Below are positions 1 to 8,302 of a stretch of 64,000 nt of DNA, piece after piece. The notes beneath the pieces were generated by a model that was not told where the DNA came from, made no database searches, and saw only the letters and a program-made list of their open reading frames with translations. Each line of letters starts with the position of its first letter. Within the stretch, counting starts at the first letter, position 1. The position numbers were made by a program, and so were the translations under genes. The DNA comes from Nitrosopumilus zosterae (GTDB lineage: Archaea; Thermoproteota; Nitrososphaeria; Nitrososphaerales; Nitrosopumilaceae), in assembly GCF_025998175.1 (NCBI RefSeq), contig NZ_AP026695.1:860038-924037 (forward strand), written 5' to 3'.

Positions 1-205
1 AATCCCTAATTTTGATGACCTATTGTTTATTTCCAATTTTGAAATTCTAAATATCATTTTTCAAAAAACAATGATTGTTTAAATGGAATTTGTTGAACTT
101 GAGATTATTATTGTGATGCTTGTTGGACTATGCTCTTTTTAACGGACTTGAAATTGCAATATTTTTTATCTAATTATTTAAATTCCTCAAAAAAACTAAT
201 CATAT

Positions 206-634
206 ATGCCTGAAATACGTGAAAAACAACATGATGATTTTGAAGTATTTGACAAAATTAACCAAAGATATTTTTCTGAAATAGAACATTCTGTTCCTCA
301 TTTTCAGCAAACATTGTTTGATTTACAAAATGAGTGTTACAAGTTATGGAAAAACACTATCAATGCAAATGTACAATTGCAAAAAGAACTTTTAGGCAAA
401 TCTGGATTTAATTTTGTTTTGCCTAAAATTACTCAAAAAATAATTGACAATGTTGGTGCGGAAATTGTAAAGTATCGACTAGCCTGTATAAAAATAGCAA
501 TAACAACAATAGAATCGGGCACAAAAAATGTTAAAACCTGGAATGACAGTGCAAATACGTTTCTTGATTTGAATAGAAAAATAATACACAGTTGGTTTTT
601 ACCGTTTATGCCCAAACCAGACACTGAAAAATGA
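206..634 (+). CDS. Phasin-like helical protein, unrecognised
   Basis: The 142-residue protein is soluble and mostly helical, with no signal peptide or membrane segment. Charged helices fill residues 1-60 and a second helical block covers 70-130, ending in a Trp-rich stretch with motif HSWFLPFMP. The general look resembles small helical granule-associated (phasin/PhaE-like) proteins, but no signature residue proves this and no PHA synthase lies in the window. Its stop codon overlaps the start of a 28-residue membrane peptide (ATGA), so the two are probably co-translated. Confidence 0.6.
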   Translation: MPEIREKQHDDFEVFDKINQRYFSEIEHSVPHFQQTLFDLQNECYKLWKNTINANVQLQKELLGKSGFNFVLPKITQKIIDNVGAEIVKYRLACIKIAITTIESGTKNVKTWNDSANTFLDLNRKIIHSWFLPFMPKPDTEK

Positions 635-717
635 AAAAATCCACCATTGGCATTATCGCTATTGCAATCTCTGTTGCAGTATTTTATGGCATAATGAGTT
701 TATTATGGCAACTTTAA
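631..717 (+). CDS. 28-residue single-span membrane peptide
   Basis: The ATG overlaps the stop of the preceding gene in an ATGA junction. The peptide starts MKKSTIGIIAIAISV: a short basic head, then about 20 hydrophobic residues, ending in a few residues including Trp. It is a plausible single-span microprotein coupled to the upstream helical protein. Function is unknown. Confidence 0.45.
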   Translation: MKKSTIGIIAIAISVAVFYGIMSLLWQL

Positions 718-788
718 AAATACAAGTATCTTTAACAAATGAAACATGTTTTTTACAAAATTAAATCTATTTTCACCAAAAATGATTT

Positions 789-869
789 TTATTCTTCATC
801 AGGCTCGCCCGCTTTATCTCTGACTTTTTTGAGAATACAAAATTTACTTAATTTTTTGAGAAATCCCAT
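789..869 (-). CDS. 26-residue basic peptide, hypothetical
   Basis: A very short frame reading MGFLKKLSKFCILKKV at its start, with a basic amphipathic head and an acidic end (GEPDEE). It fills an otherwise empty interval and has sensible amino-acid use. No homology is claimed, and it could be chance. Confidence 0.25.
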   Translation of the reverse strand: MGFLKKLSKFCILKKVRDKAGEPDEE

Positions 870-921
870 TAGTGTAGTTACAAACTAGATCTTTATGTGT
901 GTTGAAATTTTTGCTTGATCT

Positions 922-1125
922 CTACTCTTCATCGATTTTTTTGTTATATTCGTCCACTTTGTAATTGTATTCTTCAATCTCTTTGTTCTCATTATTGATG
1001 TCCTCTTCAAATAGTTCGGGATTTTCTTCTTGGGCTCGTTTCATTAGTTTCTTGAATGTGTCAGGATCATCTTTTTGAAGTTCGAGTAGAATTTTTCCTA
1101 TTGATTCATCTAGATTGCTCATCAT
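922..1125 (-). CDS. Small acidic helical protein, hypothetical
   Basis: The 67-residue protein is extremely rich in Asp and Glu. It has an N-terminal helix (LDESIGKILLELQ), then a KLMKRAQEENPELF block, then a charged tail. No cysteine or membrane segment is present. The start MM could be either of two adjacent ATGs. It lies on the same strand as, and downstream of, the next gene to the right. Function is not recognised. Confidence 0.5.
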   Translation of the reverse strand: MMSNLDESIGKILLELQKDDPDTFKKLMKRAQEENPELFEEDINNENKEIEEYNYKVDEYNKKIDEE

Positions 1126-1184
1126 TATTTATGATTCAAATCTCATATTTTTATCATTCCTAAAATCAAGACAAAGTCGCGTTT

Positions 1185-1610
1185 CTATTTTTTTCCATTT
1201 GTTGAATAGTCATATAGCATTCTTGCTTCTTTCCATTGATACCACACAAAATCCCATACTAGATCATCTATTGACTGACGTTCTTCTTCTTTGATTTGCC
1301 TATCTCTCAGATTGTAATTTATTTTACTTCTAATTGTCCCTAGTCGTAATCCTAGCATTACGCATTCTCTATTGTTACTGGGAAGTTCTTTTCCTCTAAA
1401 ACTGTTTGATTTTGAATCAAAAATATCAAAATGTTCCTTGTGCCACCTGAATTTTGACTTGTCAAATATCTCAAGAATTAAAGTGATTATGTCATAATCT
1501 AGTTTTTTCTGATCAAGTTTTTCTTTGATTATCTGCTCTACTTTTTCTTTTCTTTGCTTGTCGAGTTTTCTCTCTAAATCTTTTAGTTCTTTTGATATTT
1601 TCGCTTGCAT
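1185..1610 (-). CDS. Coiled-coil hypothetical protein
   Basis: This 141-residue protein has an N-terminal charged coiled coil (residues 1-40, repeated KELKDLERKLDKQ-type heptads). A globular part follows, rich in Trp, Arg and Tyr (about 55-135), with the segment DLVWDFVWYQWKEAR. There is no signal peptide and no known motif. Real coding is supported by the composition and by the absence of a competing frame. Confidence 0.55.
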   Translation of the reverse strand: MQAKISKELKDLERKLDKQRKEKVEQIIKEKLDQKKLDYDIITLILEIFDKSKFRWHKEHFDIFDSKSNSFRGKELPSNNRECVMLGLRLGTIRSKINYNLRDRQIKEEERQSIDDLVWDFVWYQWKEARMLYDYSTNGKK

Positions 1611-1701
1611 TAATTCAACACTGTGTAGAGTGGTAAATTGTCTCTTAATAACTATGAAATCAAGTTAAAAAATTATTAATCAAATCACACCCATTTCAAT
1701 T

Positions 1702-2124
1702 ATGCCGTTAGATAAAATGCCTGATGTTGAGCAATACGTGCCAACTCACAAATCTACAGTTCTACATGTAAAAGGTAAACCCGTAGCATGTATAATTGAT
1801 GACATAAGTAATGAATTGCGATTTAAATCTGTATCAAAAAATAATTCATTAAAAGCTAGTTTGATTGGTTTTCTAAACAAACATGATGATTTAGGTCTTC
1901 TATTGGGATTCAAATTAAAGATTCAAACTGATTTGGAGAATTTTGAATATACCGTATATCCAAATGATGAATTCATTGAAACGGTAATCTTTGATGAATC
2001 CGTTTTTATTATTAACAAAAAATTGGAACCTCTTTTTTCTTTGAAAAAAATAGTAACTGATCAATTTGTTAAAACTAAAACAGAGTTTGACAAATTTCAG
2101 TCATTAATAAATAAAAAAACTTGA
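1702..2124 (+). CDS. Hypothetical soluble protein
   Basis: A 140-residue protein with a beta-rich first half (STVLHVKGKPVACIIDD) and a helical C-terminus. It has one Cys and no membrane segment. It lies 50 nt upstream of a PD-(D/E)XK nuclease gene on the same strand and may share its transcript. No family is recognised. Confidence 0.55.
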   Translation: MPLDKMPDVEQYVPTHKSTVLHVKGKPVACIIDDISNELRFKSVSKNNSLKASLIGFLNKHDDLGLLLGFKLKIQTDLENFEYTVYPNDEFIETVIFDESVFIINKKLEPLFSLKKIVTDQFVKTKTEFDKFQSLINKKT

Positions 2125-2174
2125 GTCAATTGCTTTCCAAATATTCAATAAATGCCTTTTTCTAAAATTTTTTA

Positions 2175-2840
2175 ATGACGAATTTTTCTCACATGTTAAA
2201 GATCAGGGAGCCTGAACTACTAGATCGTGCAGATGGCCATTGGTATAAGACAAAATTTGATGCAATTTATCCCTCTATTAGCACGATTCTTTCAGCTACT
2301 TCCTCTGATGAAAAACAAAATATCTTGAATGCTTGGAGAGAAAATGAACCAGCACATGAATACATTACAGCACAAGCACAAGATATTGGTACACAATCTC
2401 ACAAGATTATTGAAAATTATCTGAACAACTGTTTGTCTTTAGAAGAATTTGATTTGTTACCTGTTGCTCATTTTAATAACCTAAAACCCTACTTGGAACA
2501 TATTTCTGATGTTACATCAATCGAACAAAGGATGTATTCTGATAAATTGAAGGTTGCAGGAACTAGTGATTTGATTGCCAGATACAATGGAGAATTATCA
2601 ATCATTGATTACAAAACTAAAAGAAAACCTCAGAGGGATGAATACATGTATGAATATTATTTGCAAACTACTTGCTATGCTCAAATGTTTCATGAAGTAA
2701 CTGGAAGGAGAATCAACCAAGTTGTAATTTTAGTCAGTAGTGAAAAAAATACTCGTCAAGAATTCATTAAATCATGTGATGACTATGTTGAACCTCTCAA
2801 TGAAAGAATTGAAAAATACTATCTAAATAGTCTTAATTGA
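2175..2840 (+). CDS. PD-(D/E)XK nuclease (MGME1/RecB-like exonuclease fold)
   Basis: The motifs follow the RecB-nuclease order: YPSISTILSA near residue 33, GTQSHKIIE near 72 with the metal-binding His, GTSDLIA near 128 with the Asp, and IIDYKTK near 142 giving the D-x-K core. The motif YYLQTTCYAQMF near 160 holds the conserved Gln-Tyr of motif IV. At 221 residues it is a single-domain nuclease with no helicase part and no Cas4 cysteine cluster, so it is closer to MGME1-type DNA exonucleases. A role in DNA end processing is inferred. Confidence 0.75.
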   Translation: MTNFSHMLKIREPELLDRADGHWYKTKFDAIYPSISTILSATSSDEKQNILNAWRENEPAHEYITAQAQDIGTQSHKIIENYLNNCLSLEEFDLLPVAHFNNLKPYLEHISDVTSIEQRMYSDKLKVAGTSDLIARYNGELSIIDYKTKRKPQRDEYMYEYYLQTTCYAQMFHEVTGRRINQVVILVSSEKNTRQEFIKSCDDYVEPLNERIEKYYLNSLN

Positions 2841-2877
2841 CTATATCTGCCTGGGTAATAAAACAAAGGCTTCTATA

Positions 2878-3051
2878 GTGTCAAAATTGTCAGAATCAGA
2901 TATGAAGTATTTGTGTAGAACCTGCAAGAAAAAATGTGATGATATTCCAAAACATATGATGTCTGTTCACAACTTTTCAAAAACAGTAGTTGAATCTCAA
3001 CTAAAGGCTAACCCTAATTGCTATAACAATTCCTTTGAAATTATCGAATAA
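2878..3051 (+). CDS. Small zinc-finger-like protein
   Basis: The 57-residue frame starts at GTG (an in-frame ATG lies 24 nt later). It contains CRTCKKKC followed by HMMSVH, a C2H2-like arrangement with the two histidines 13 and 18 residues after the last Cys. Such miniproteins usually bind one zinc ion and act as nucleic-acid or protein adaptors. No catalytic residues are visible. Confidence 0.5.
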   Translation: MSKLSESDMKYLCRTCKKKCDDIPKHMMSVHNFSKTVVESQLKANPNCYNNSFEIIE

Positions 3052-3124
3052 GGAAAAATAATTTTGTGTTTTAAAAATGACATAGGTTTAACTATGTGTT
3101 CCAAATAATGGTGGTTGAATTTCT

Positions 3125-5293
3125 TTGAAAGTTGCATTGATCTATAATGAAGATGTTATTGATCCTAATGATGTAATTAACGTCTTTGGGATGACAACAA
3201 AAGAACATTACAGTACAAAGGCTGTGGAGAGAGTTGCAAGAGCTTTAGAAAAAGGGGGACATACAGTAAAAGTTGTTGAAGGCGATATTCATCTTGCTGA
3301 CGAATTACGTGAATTCATGCCAAAGGTAGTTGCTGGTGAAAACCCTGGAATGGTTTTCAACATGGCATATGGTATTCAAGGTCAGAATAGGTATACTCAT
3401 GTTCCTGCTATGATGGAAATGCTCGGAATACCATACATTGGATCAGGCCCCGCAGGTCATGCAATTGTCCAAGATAAGGTTCTGACCAAGATTGTTTTAC
3501 AAAAAAATAATATTCCGACACCTGGATTTTGGGTGTTTAGAACTCCTGAGGATACTTATGATGATTTAGTTTTCCCTGTAATTGTAAAACCAAAACTAGA
3601 ATCTACCTCTATGGGGATGGAGGTGGTAAATAACTGGGACGATCTTCATGCCGCAGTAAAAGTGCAGATTGAAAAATTTGAGCAAGACATACTGGTGGAG
3701 CAATTTATTTCGGGTAGAGAGTTTGCAGTGGGGTTGTTAGGAAATACTCCTAACGTAGATGTTCTTCCAATTGTTGAAATCAATCTTGATCATCCTGATC
3801 AAATACAAACAATTTCAGATAAAAAACAAAAAGGCGGTGTTAATAAAACATGTCCTGCAAAACTATCCAAAGAAAAAATAGACGAGATAAAGCAATTATG
3901 CATAAAGGCATTTAGCTGTTTGGGATTAAATGATTACAGTCGAGTTGATTTCAGAATGGATAAAGATGAAAATCTTTACATTCTTGAATTAAATTCCATG
4001 GCAAGTCTTGGAATGAGTGGTTCCTTTTATTATGCTGGGCAGACTGCTGGGTATACATACGATTCATTAATCAATAAGATTTTAGATGTTGCAGTTATTC
4101 GATATTTCGGATCATCAATACAACCACAAGATGCCGATGTTGATCTTACTCAACCACTACGTGTTGTTGCTAGAACCTATCTTAGAGGTCACCTACAAAG
4201 TTTAAAGGAAACTCTGAGGGGATTTGTAAACCTAAATACCCATGTATATAATATTGAAAATGTAAATCAGTTAGGAGCGACAATTTCCAAGCGATTAAAG
4301 CATCTTGGGTTTAGGGAACATATTCACCGACAACACGAGGTTGGAAATTTCTATTATTTCAAAAATCATTCTGAATCTCAAAATGATGTTTTACTAGTAT
4401 CTCATCTTGATACTCATTATGGACCAGATGATTTGATTAGTTATTACGAGGATAATGACAAAATTGTCGGTTCTGGCATAGCTGAAAGTAAAGGTGGGTT
4501 AGCAGTTATGCTGGGATCATTGCACGCATTAAGATTTGCAAAAAAACTCAAAAAAATAAGATGTGGCATATTGCTTACCACTGATGATAGTTTGGGAGGT
4601 CGCTATAGCAAGAGATTTGTTAAAGAATACTCTAAAAAATCTAGATATATTCTTGGGTTAAAATCTGCAAGCAAAGATGGTGGAATAATTACTACATGTT
4701 ATGGAAGAAGTGACTACCAAATTAGATTTACCAGTACTGGCGACCAATTAACTTCTGACATTCATGGCATAATTCCAGTTTTAGCAAAAAAGTTATCTGC
4801 TATTGAGAAACTTTCAAAAGATGAAAAAGACTATCGGTTAAGAACCACTTCTATTGTTTCAAAGGGCTCTCATGGTCAGACTCCTAATTTTGCAACACTG
4901 ACATTGATTTGCAGTTACAAAACAACAAAGTTGGGTGATCTACTTGATACAAAAATCCAGTCAATCATGAAAAAGAGAGAAACTGGTTCACAAAAGTTAG
5001 ATGTATCAATAAATAAAATTCAAACGAGACCTCCCGTGGTAGAAGAGCCATCTGATACAAAATTCTATGAACTAGTAGATGATCTTGCTAAAAAACATGA
5101 AATAAAAATCAAAAAACACTCTCAACTCATATCTTCTGATATCTGTAATGTCCCAGTTAAACTTCCTGCATTAGATGGATTTGGTCCAATAGGCCATAAT
5201 TATCGTTCGGCAAAAGAATACATTCTTCATGACAGTATTGTTGAGCGTGCAGCACTGTTGGCATCAGTTCTCTTCAAATGTGCTGAGAAATAA
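3125..5293 (+). CDS. ATP-grasp (D-Ala-D-Ala ligase-like) fused to degenerate M20-like peptidase domain
   Basis: Residues 1-330 are an ATP-grasp ligase of the D-Ala-D-Ala ligase type: lid/ATP Lys in FPVIVKPK at 150-157, VEQFISGREF at 191-200, and metal-binding VDFRMD at 274 and ILELNS at 286-291. Residues 370-722 resemble an M20 zinc peptidase: SHLDTH at 426-431, GIAESKGG at 451-458, TTDDS at 485-489 and a late His at 702. M20 enzymes normally have D-x-KGG and an EE pair, so ESKGG and DDS suggest altered metal binding. The start must be TTG, because an in-frame stop (TGA) lies just upstream. Archaea lack peptidoglycan, so the substrate is probably another amino acid or peptide conjugate (inference). 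Confidence 0.8.
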   Translation: MKVALIYNEDVIDPNDVINVFGMTTKEHYSTKAVERVARALEKGGHTVKVVEGDIHLADELREFMPKVVAGENPGMVFNMAYGIQGQNRYTHVPAMMEMLGIPYIGSGPAGHAIVQDKVLTKIVLQKNNIPTPGFWVFRTPEDTYDDLVFPVIVKPKLESTSMGMEVVNNWDDLHAAVKVQIEKFEQDILVEQFISGREFAVGLLGNTPNVDVLPIVEINLDHPDQIQTISDKKQKGGVNKTCPAKLSKEKIDEIKQLCIKAFSCLGLNDYSRVDFRMDKDENLYILELNSMASLGMSGSFYYAGQTAGYTYDSLINKILDVAVIRYFGSSIQPQDADVDLTQPLRVVARTYLRGHLQSLKETLRGFVNLNTHVYNIENVNQLGATISKRLKHLGFREHIHRQHEVGNFYYFKNHSESQNDVLLVSHLDTHYGPDDLISYYEDNDKIVGSGIAESKGGLAVMLGSLHALRFAKKLKKIRCGILLTTDDSLGGRYSKRFVKEYSKKSRYILGLKSASKDGGIITTCYGRSDYQIRFTSTGDQLTSDIHGIIPVLAKKLSAIEKLSKDEKDYRLRTTSIVSKGSHGQTPNFATLTLICSYKTTKLGDLLDTKIQSIMKKRETGSQKLDVSINKIQTRPPVVEEPSDTKFYELVDDLAKKHEIKIKKHSQLISSDICNVPVKLPALDGFGPIGHNYRSAKEYILHDSIVERAALLASVLFKCAEK

Positions 5294-5350
5294 TTTTTAT
5301 TTTAATATTTTTTTCCTGTGTTGAATTAAACAAAATCTACCCGTTGACTA

Positions 5351-5485
5351 TCAAACCTTACGAATGATTTCAGAATCATTGTTGACAAAATTTCCACATG
5401 TTTCACAAAGCCAAAATGTTACATTTTCTTCTTTTATCCATTTTGGTAATCTTCGATTATTACATATTTTACAAAATAATGACAT
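5351..5485 (-). CDS. 44-residue zinc ribbon protein
   Basis: The frame encodes MSLFCKICNNRRLPKW, then a linker and LCETCGNF, giving two CxxC knuckles 22 residues apart: a classic zinc ribbon. It lies opposite a 71-codon plus-strand frame that lacks any such pattern, so the minus strand is the coding one. Function is unknown; zinc ribbons of this size are often transcription or translation accessory factors. Confidence 0.65.
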   Translation of the reverse strand: MSLFCKICNNRRLPKWIKEENVTFWLCETCGNFVNNDSEIIRKV

Positions 5486-5549
5486 GCTTTCTTGTATTTT
5501 TACCTCTATTTGTACTGGCGTTATTTTTCTAATTTGTAAAAATTATCTG

Positions 5550-5909
5550 CTATTCATTCCAAATAGGTTGAGTTTTTAGCCATGCAATCAAATCTTGATA
5601 TAATTTACTTTTTTGCATGTTTAAAACTCCGATTTCTAAATTAGTTGATGATTTTACTGTTTTTGTATATTTTTCATAGACTGAAAAAATTATCTTGTCT
5701 AGAAACATCTCATTTTGCATTTCTTTTTTTGCCAATTCTTCAGATTCTGTCATGGCAAAACTTGCAAATAATACGCCATCCACCCAATATGCATTTGCTG
5801 CCTCCAAGGACGACATCATTCCAATCAAATCATCAAGATCTAGTTTAATCATATCTCTAACATAAATTTGATCATATGGTTTGTGTACAAATTCTGTCAT
5901 GAAATTCAT
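5550..5909 (-). CDS. Hypothetical soluble protein
   Basis: A 119-residue helical protein with an acidic first half (KLDLDDLIGMMSSLEAANAYW) and a C-terminus ending in Trp-rich TQPIWNE. The second in-frame ATG, giving MTEFVHKP, is also a plausible start. No Cys motif, signal or membrane segment is seen. It is divergent from the next small gene. No family is recognised. Confidence 0.55.
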   Translation of the reverse strand: MNFMTEFVHKPYDQIYVRDMIKLDLDDLIGMMSSLEAANAYWVDGVLFASFAMTESEELAKKEMQNEMFLDKIIFSVYEKYTKTVKSSTNLEIGVLNMQKSKLYQDLIAWLKTQPIWNE

Positions 5910-5969
5910 TTTTTGTAGAGTCTAATGAGTATTTGGAAATTTTATAACTAGTTTTTCTTAAATTAAATC

Positions 5970-6200
5970 ATGACTGAAAATAATGATTTGTCTGAGCACG
6001 ATCTATTTGTAACAGAGTTTCCAAAAAAAGATTTTGGAATTGTAGATTATCTTCAAGGACGGGTTCATTTTGCACTACTAGATCAGATGAAATTCATGAG
6101 TGCATCCGGCATGACTAAAACCCAAATCAAAGAAGTAATCCTTACCAATGTTACTGAAATCATTGATAAACTTGAGGAAAAAGAATCAGAAAGTTTTTGA
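5970..6200 (+). CDS. Small acidic hypothetical protein
   Basis: This 76-residue protein has an acidic N-terminus, a central VDYLQGRVHFALLDQM segment and a C-terminal helix ending in EEKESES. It could be a small helix-turn-helix-like adaptor (the GMTKTQIKEVIL segment resembles a turn-helix), but this is only suggestive. It shares a divergent intergenic region with the minus-strand gene ending at 5550. Confidence 0.5.
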   Translation: MTENNDLSEHDLFVTEFPKKDFGIVDYLQGRVHFALLDQMKFMSASGMTKTQIKEVILTNVTEIIDKLEEKESESF

Positions 6201-6337
6201 TTCCATTTTTCCTGATTCTACCATTATAATTTTATGGCATTGACAATAGCAATTCGTATGGGGCATGTCATGATCATTTCGGTATTTACACTCTTTTGTG
6301 TGCTCTATCATTGACATTTTTGACAAAACCTGCCAGC

Positions 6338-6730
6338 TTATTCTTTTGTTGGATCTCTACTTAGTATGTTTAAGACGTGTTGAACAATTTGCTGTTGACC
6401 TCCTGCATGCATGTCTGTTCGTACTGAATCAGAACCCATGCTGACAAAAATCAAATTTTCATTGCCTAGTGGGAAAGTCATTCTTGTAATTTTTTCAAAT
6501 GCTGCTACTGCATATAACCCATCTCCAATTTTTGGAGATAATGCTTTTCTTCCTTTCCATGCGGTAGCTGCTCTTTTCAACGAAGCAGCTGTTTCTTCTG
6601 GAGATAGATAATTTGTAATTCCATCTCTGTGACTTGTAGCAAGAATATTTCCTTCAATATCAGTAATTATGCTGTGTCTGATGTTGATGTCTGAATCCAT
6701 TATTCTCTGTAAGAGATTTTCAAAATTCAT
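6338..6730 (-). CDS. Roadblock/LC7-like (profilin-fold) regulatory protein
   Basis: The 130-residue sequence has the alternation typical of roadblock/LC7 or DUF6659-type thaumarchaeal proteins. A first strand pair IRHSIITDIEGNILATSHRDG is followed by helix LSPEETAASLKRA, then strands YAVAAFEKITRM and NLIFVSMG, then a final helix. Proteins of this fold often regulate small GTPases or sense ligands. A distant relative is encoded at 50879-51265. Assignment to the fold is inferred by pattern only. Confidence 0.55.
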   Translation of the reverse strand: MNFENLLQRIMDSDINIRHSIITDIEGNILATSHRDGITNYLSPEETAASLKRAATAWKGRKALSPKIGDGLYAVAAFEKITRMTFPLGNENLIFVSMGSDSVRTDMHAGGQQQIVQHVLNILSRDPTKE

Positions 6731-6773
6731 ATCATAAATGGCCTGAAATATTACTTAAATTATTCTAAGACTC

Positions 6774-6929
6774 TTATTTTTGATTTTTGTATTCGAAATA
6801 GTCTAAAAATGCATCATTGAGATTTTTTAGCAATACTTTATCCTTGAACCCCGTATCTCTTAATTCATTCCATTTTCTTTCAATCTCTTCTTTTAAAACA
6901 TAGAGTGTTCTTTTATCGTCACAGTGCAT
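6774..6929 (-). CDS. 51-residue hypothetical protein
   Basis: The frame reads MHCDDKRTLYVLKEEI and continues as a charged helical protein ending in DYFEYKNQK. One Cys and one His lie near the N-terminus. It follows the roadblock-like gene on the same strand, 44 nt upstream of it. Coding is supported by composition only. Confidence 0.4.
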   Translation of the reverse strand: MHCDDKRTLYVLKEEIERKWNELRDTGFKDKVLLKNLNDAFLDYFEYKNQK

Positions 6930-7330
6930 GTTGGATATATCATAATCTCAAATTTATGGATTTTTTTAAACTCTTGGTTATGTATTGTTAATTCTCTTTT
7001 TTCACTATATTGACTAACGCTTATCGCATTATATTTTCTGGTAGGTGTTTCTAGAAATTATGCTGTCTTTTATCCATAATTTCCGATTTTCACTTACCCG
7101 ATAGTTAGAACTATGTATGAGATGATACCTTGACGTATTATTCGTCAGAAATAAGCCATGATATTCCTATTACTTCTTCCCATGATGATTGGTTATTGTT
7201 ATCTTGCATGTTTTGTTGTAGAATATTTTGTATTTAACATCGATGAATGATTTATCAGTATCAACAGTATGTACAATTTAGTAGTGATTCTTTATATTCA
7301 GATTGAGTAATCTTTGATACCCGACCATAG
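6930..7330 (+). other. Intergenic region without a recognised gene
   Basis: No credible reading frame is visible on either strand. Small inverted repeats occur: an ATAGTT/AACTAT pair near 7103-7116 and a TGACG/CGTCA pair near 7132-7148. The right end leads into the strong hairpin at 7331-7372. Confidence 0.4.
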
Positions 7331-7372
7331 ATGGTGAGAAATTCAAATCTGTGTAGTTTTGAATCTCACCAT
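7331..7372 (+). repeat. Long inverted repeat (hairpin) at a gene end
   Basis: The arms ATGGTGAG (7331-7338) plus ATTCAAA (7341-7347) pair with TTTGAAT (7358-7364) plus CTCACCAT (7365-7372). That gives 15 pairs with a two-base bulge and a 10-base loop. It sits one base past the stop of the minus-strand gene ending at 7374. On the plus strand it is followed by TTTTAATTTT, so it could end a plus-strand transcript or protect the 3' end of the minus-strand mRNA. Confidence 0.6.
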
Positions 7373-7373
7373 T

Positions 7374-7847
7374 TTAATTTTGATTCTGTATACTTGCATT
7401 TTTTTCATAATAGTATTCTTGCTTCTTCAAGTCTTTTTCAGAGATTATCCTGCATTTTCTCATTGGAACTAATCTTGAAATTTGCTCATATGTGTTCATG
7501 TCTCTAACATCTGCTGCATATGCAATTTGCAATAATGGTGATTTTTCTTCAATCATTGGCTTTGCTTGTTCATATCCGCCACTTTGGCGCATTCCTGTTC
7601 GAAATAGCCCTACATGTGTAGCACTTTTTGAAATTTGTGGATCCTGATAACAACAGATTGCAAATTCATCATCATCTTTTTCAATTATTGTTAATCTGGT
7701 GAATTTATCGCTCCAATCTTCCACTTCTTTTGCTATAGAAATTGCCTCTTTTTTGTCTTCAAATACAGTTGAAACCACTAATCTATCTTTTTCGTACGCC
7801 CATGAAATACCATAGAAATTTTTGTGCCAATTAATCTCGTAAGACAT
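7374..7847 (-). CDS. Hypothetical protein, 157 residues
   Basis: The protein starts MSYEINWHKNFYGISWAY if the second in-frame ATG is used. I prefer that start because a TATA-like stretch (GCATTAATTT) is centred about 27 nt upstream; an ATG four codons earlier is also open. The sequence alternates strands and helices, with an ERLTIIEKDDDEF-like region and a CCYQ pair near the middle. No signal peptide or known motif is seen. Confidence 0.55.
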   Translation of the reverse strand: MSYEINWHKNFYGISWAYEKDRLVVSTVFEDKKEAISIAKEVEDWSDKFTRLTIIEKDDDEFAICCYQDPQISKSATHVGLFRTGMRQSGGYEQAKPMIEEKSPLLQIAYAADVRDMNTYEQISRLVPMRKCRIISEKDLKKQEYYYEKNASIQNQN

Positions 7848-7953
7848 ATTTTTTATCAAAAAATTATCAAATTAATGCTTTCGAATTTCTTTTCCACAAT
7901 TTTGTCTAGACTGTTCCTTATACACGATTAACCTGCAGTATTTAAAAAATCTG

Positions 7954-8187
7954 CTAGCATAATTTTTCGCATTCGCATTGTCTACTTGTAAAGATATTTT
8001 TGAACACTTCTGATCTTGACTGGATTATTGATGGTTTTGCTCTTCCGACAATTTTGAACAATTTGATTCCCGTCTCGGCACTTGTGCCTTTGAGAGCCCA
8101 TGATCCATTCCTCATAAGATATGGCTGTGGGTTTTTCATTAGTACTTTTTTTCTTGCCTTGATATCATATGCCTTGATTCCTGACAT
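7954..8187 (-). CDS. DUF5679-type protein lacking all zinc cysteines
   Basis: The core MSGIKAYDIKARKKVLMKNP, then NGSWALKGTSAETGIKLFKIVG, follows the DUF5679 pattern, in which CVKC and CPxCG zinc knuckles flank KNGRPATKGT. Here both knuckles are replaced (YDIKA and SAETG), so the fold cannot bind zinc at that site. The tail ends in CECEKLC, which is unlike the family. A start five codons upstream is also possible. Function is unknown; the antisense 75-codon frame is taken as a shadow. Confidence 0.65.
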   Translation of the reverse strand: MSGIKAYDIKARKKVLMKNPQPYLMRNGSWALKGTSAETGIKLFKIVGRAKPSIIQSRSEVFKNIFTSRQCECEKLC

Positions 8188-8302
8188 GGTAAATACTGTC
8201 ATGGAAACTATTACAGATTTGGAGTGAATTTTTTCACAGTTTTTAGTTTAAAATTAATTTTCAATCACGCATGTACTGATTCTAAACTCTGCAAAAATGA
8301 AA

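Noticed and set aside
5364-5579. 71-codon plus-strand frame
   Set aside because: It overlaps the zinc-ribbon gene on the minus strand, which has a clear CxxC/CxxC pattern; the plus frame is Ser/Phe/Leu-rich without motif.
6234-6314. 26-codon plus-strand frame with hydrophobic residues
   Set aside because: Too short, with no promoter or overlap to support it; kept out of the list.
8000-8227. 75-codon plus-strand frame with membrane-like stretch
   Set aside because: It is the antisense of the DUF5679-like gene, whose conserved core explains the sequence.
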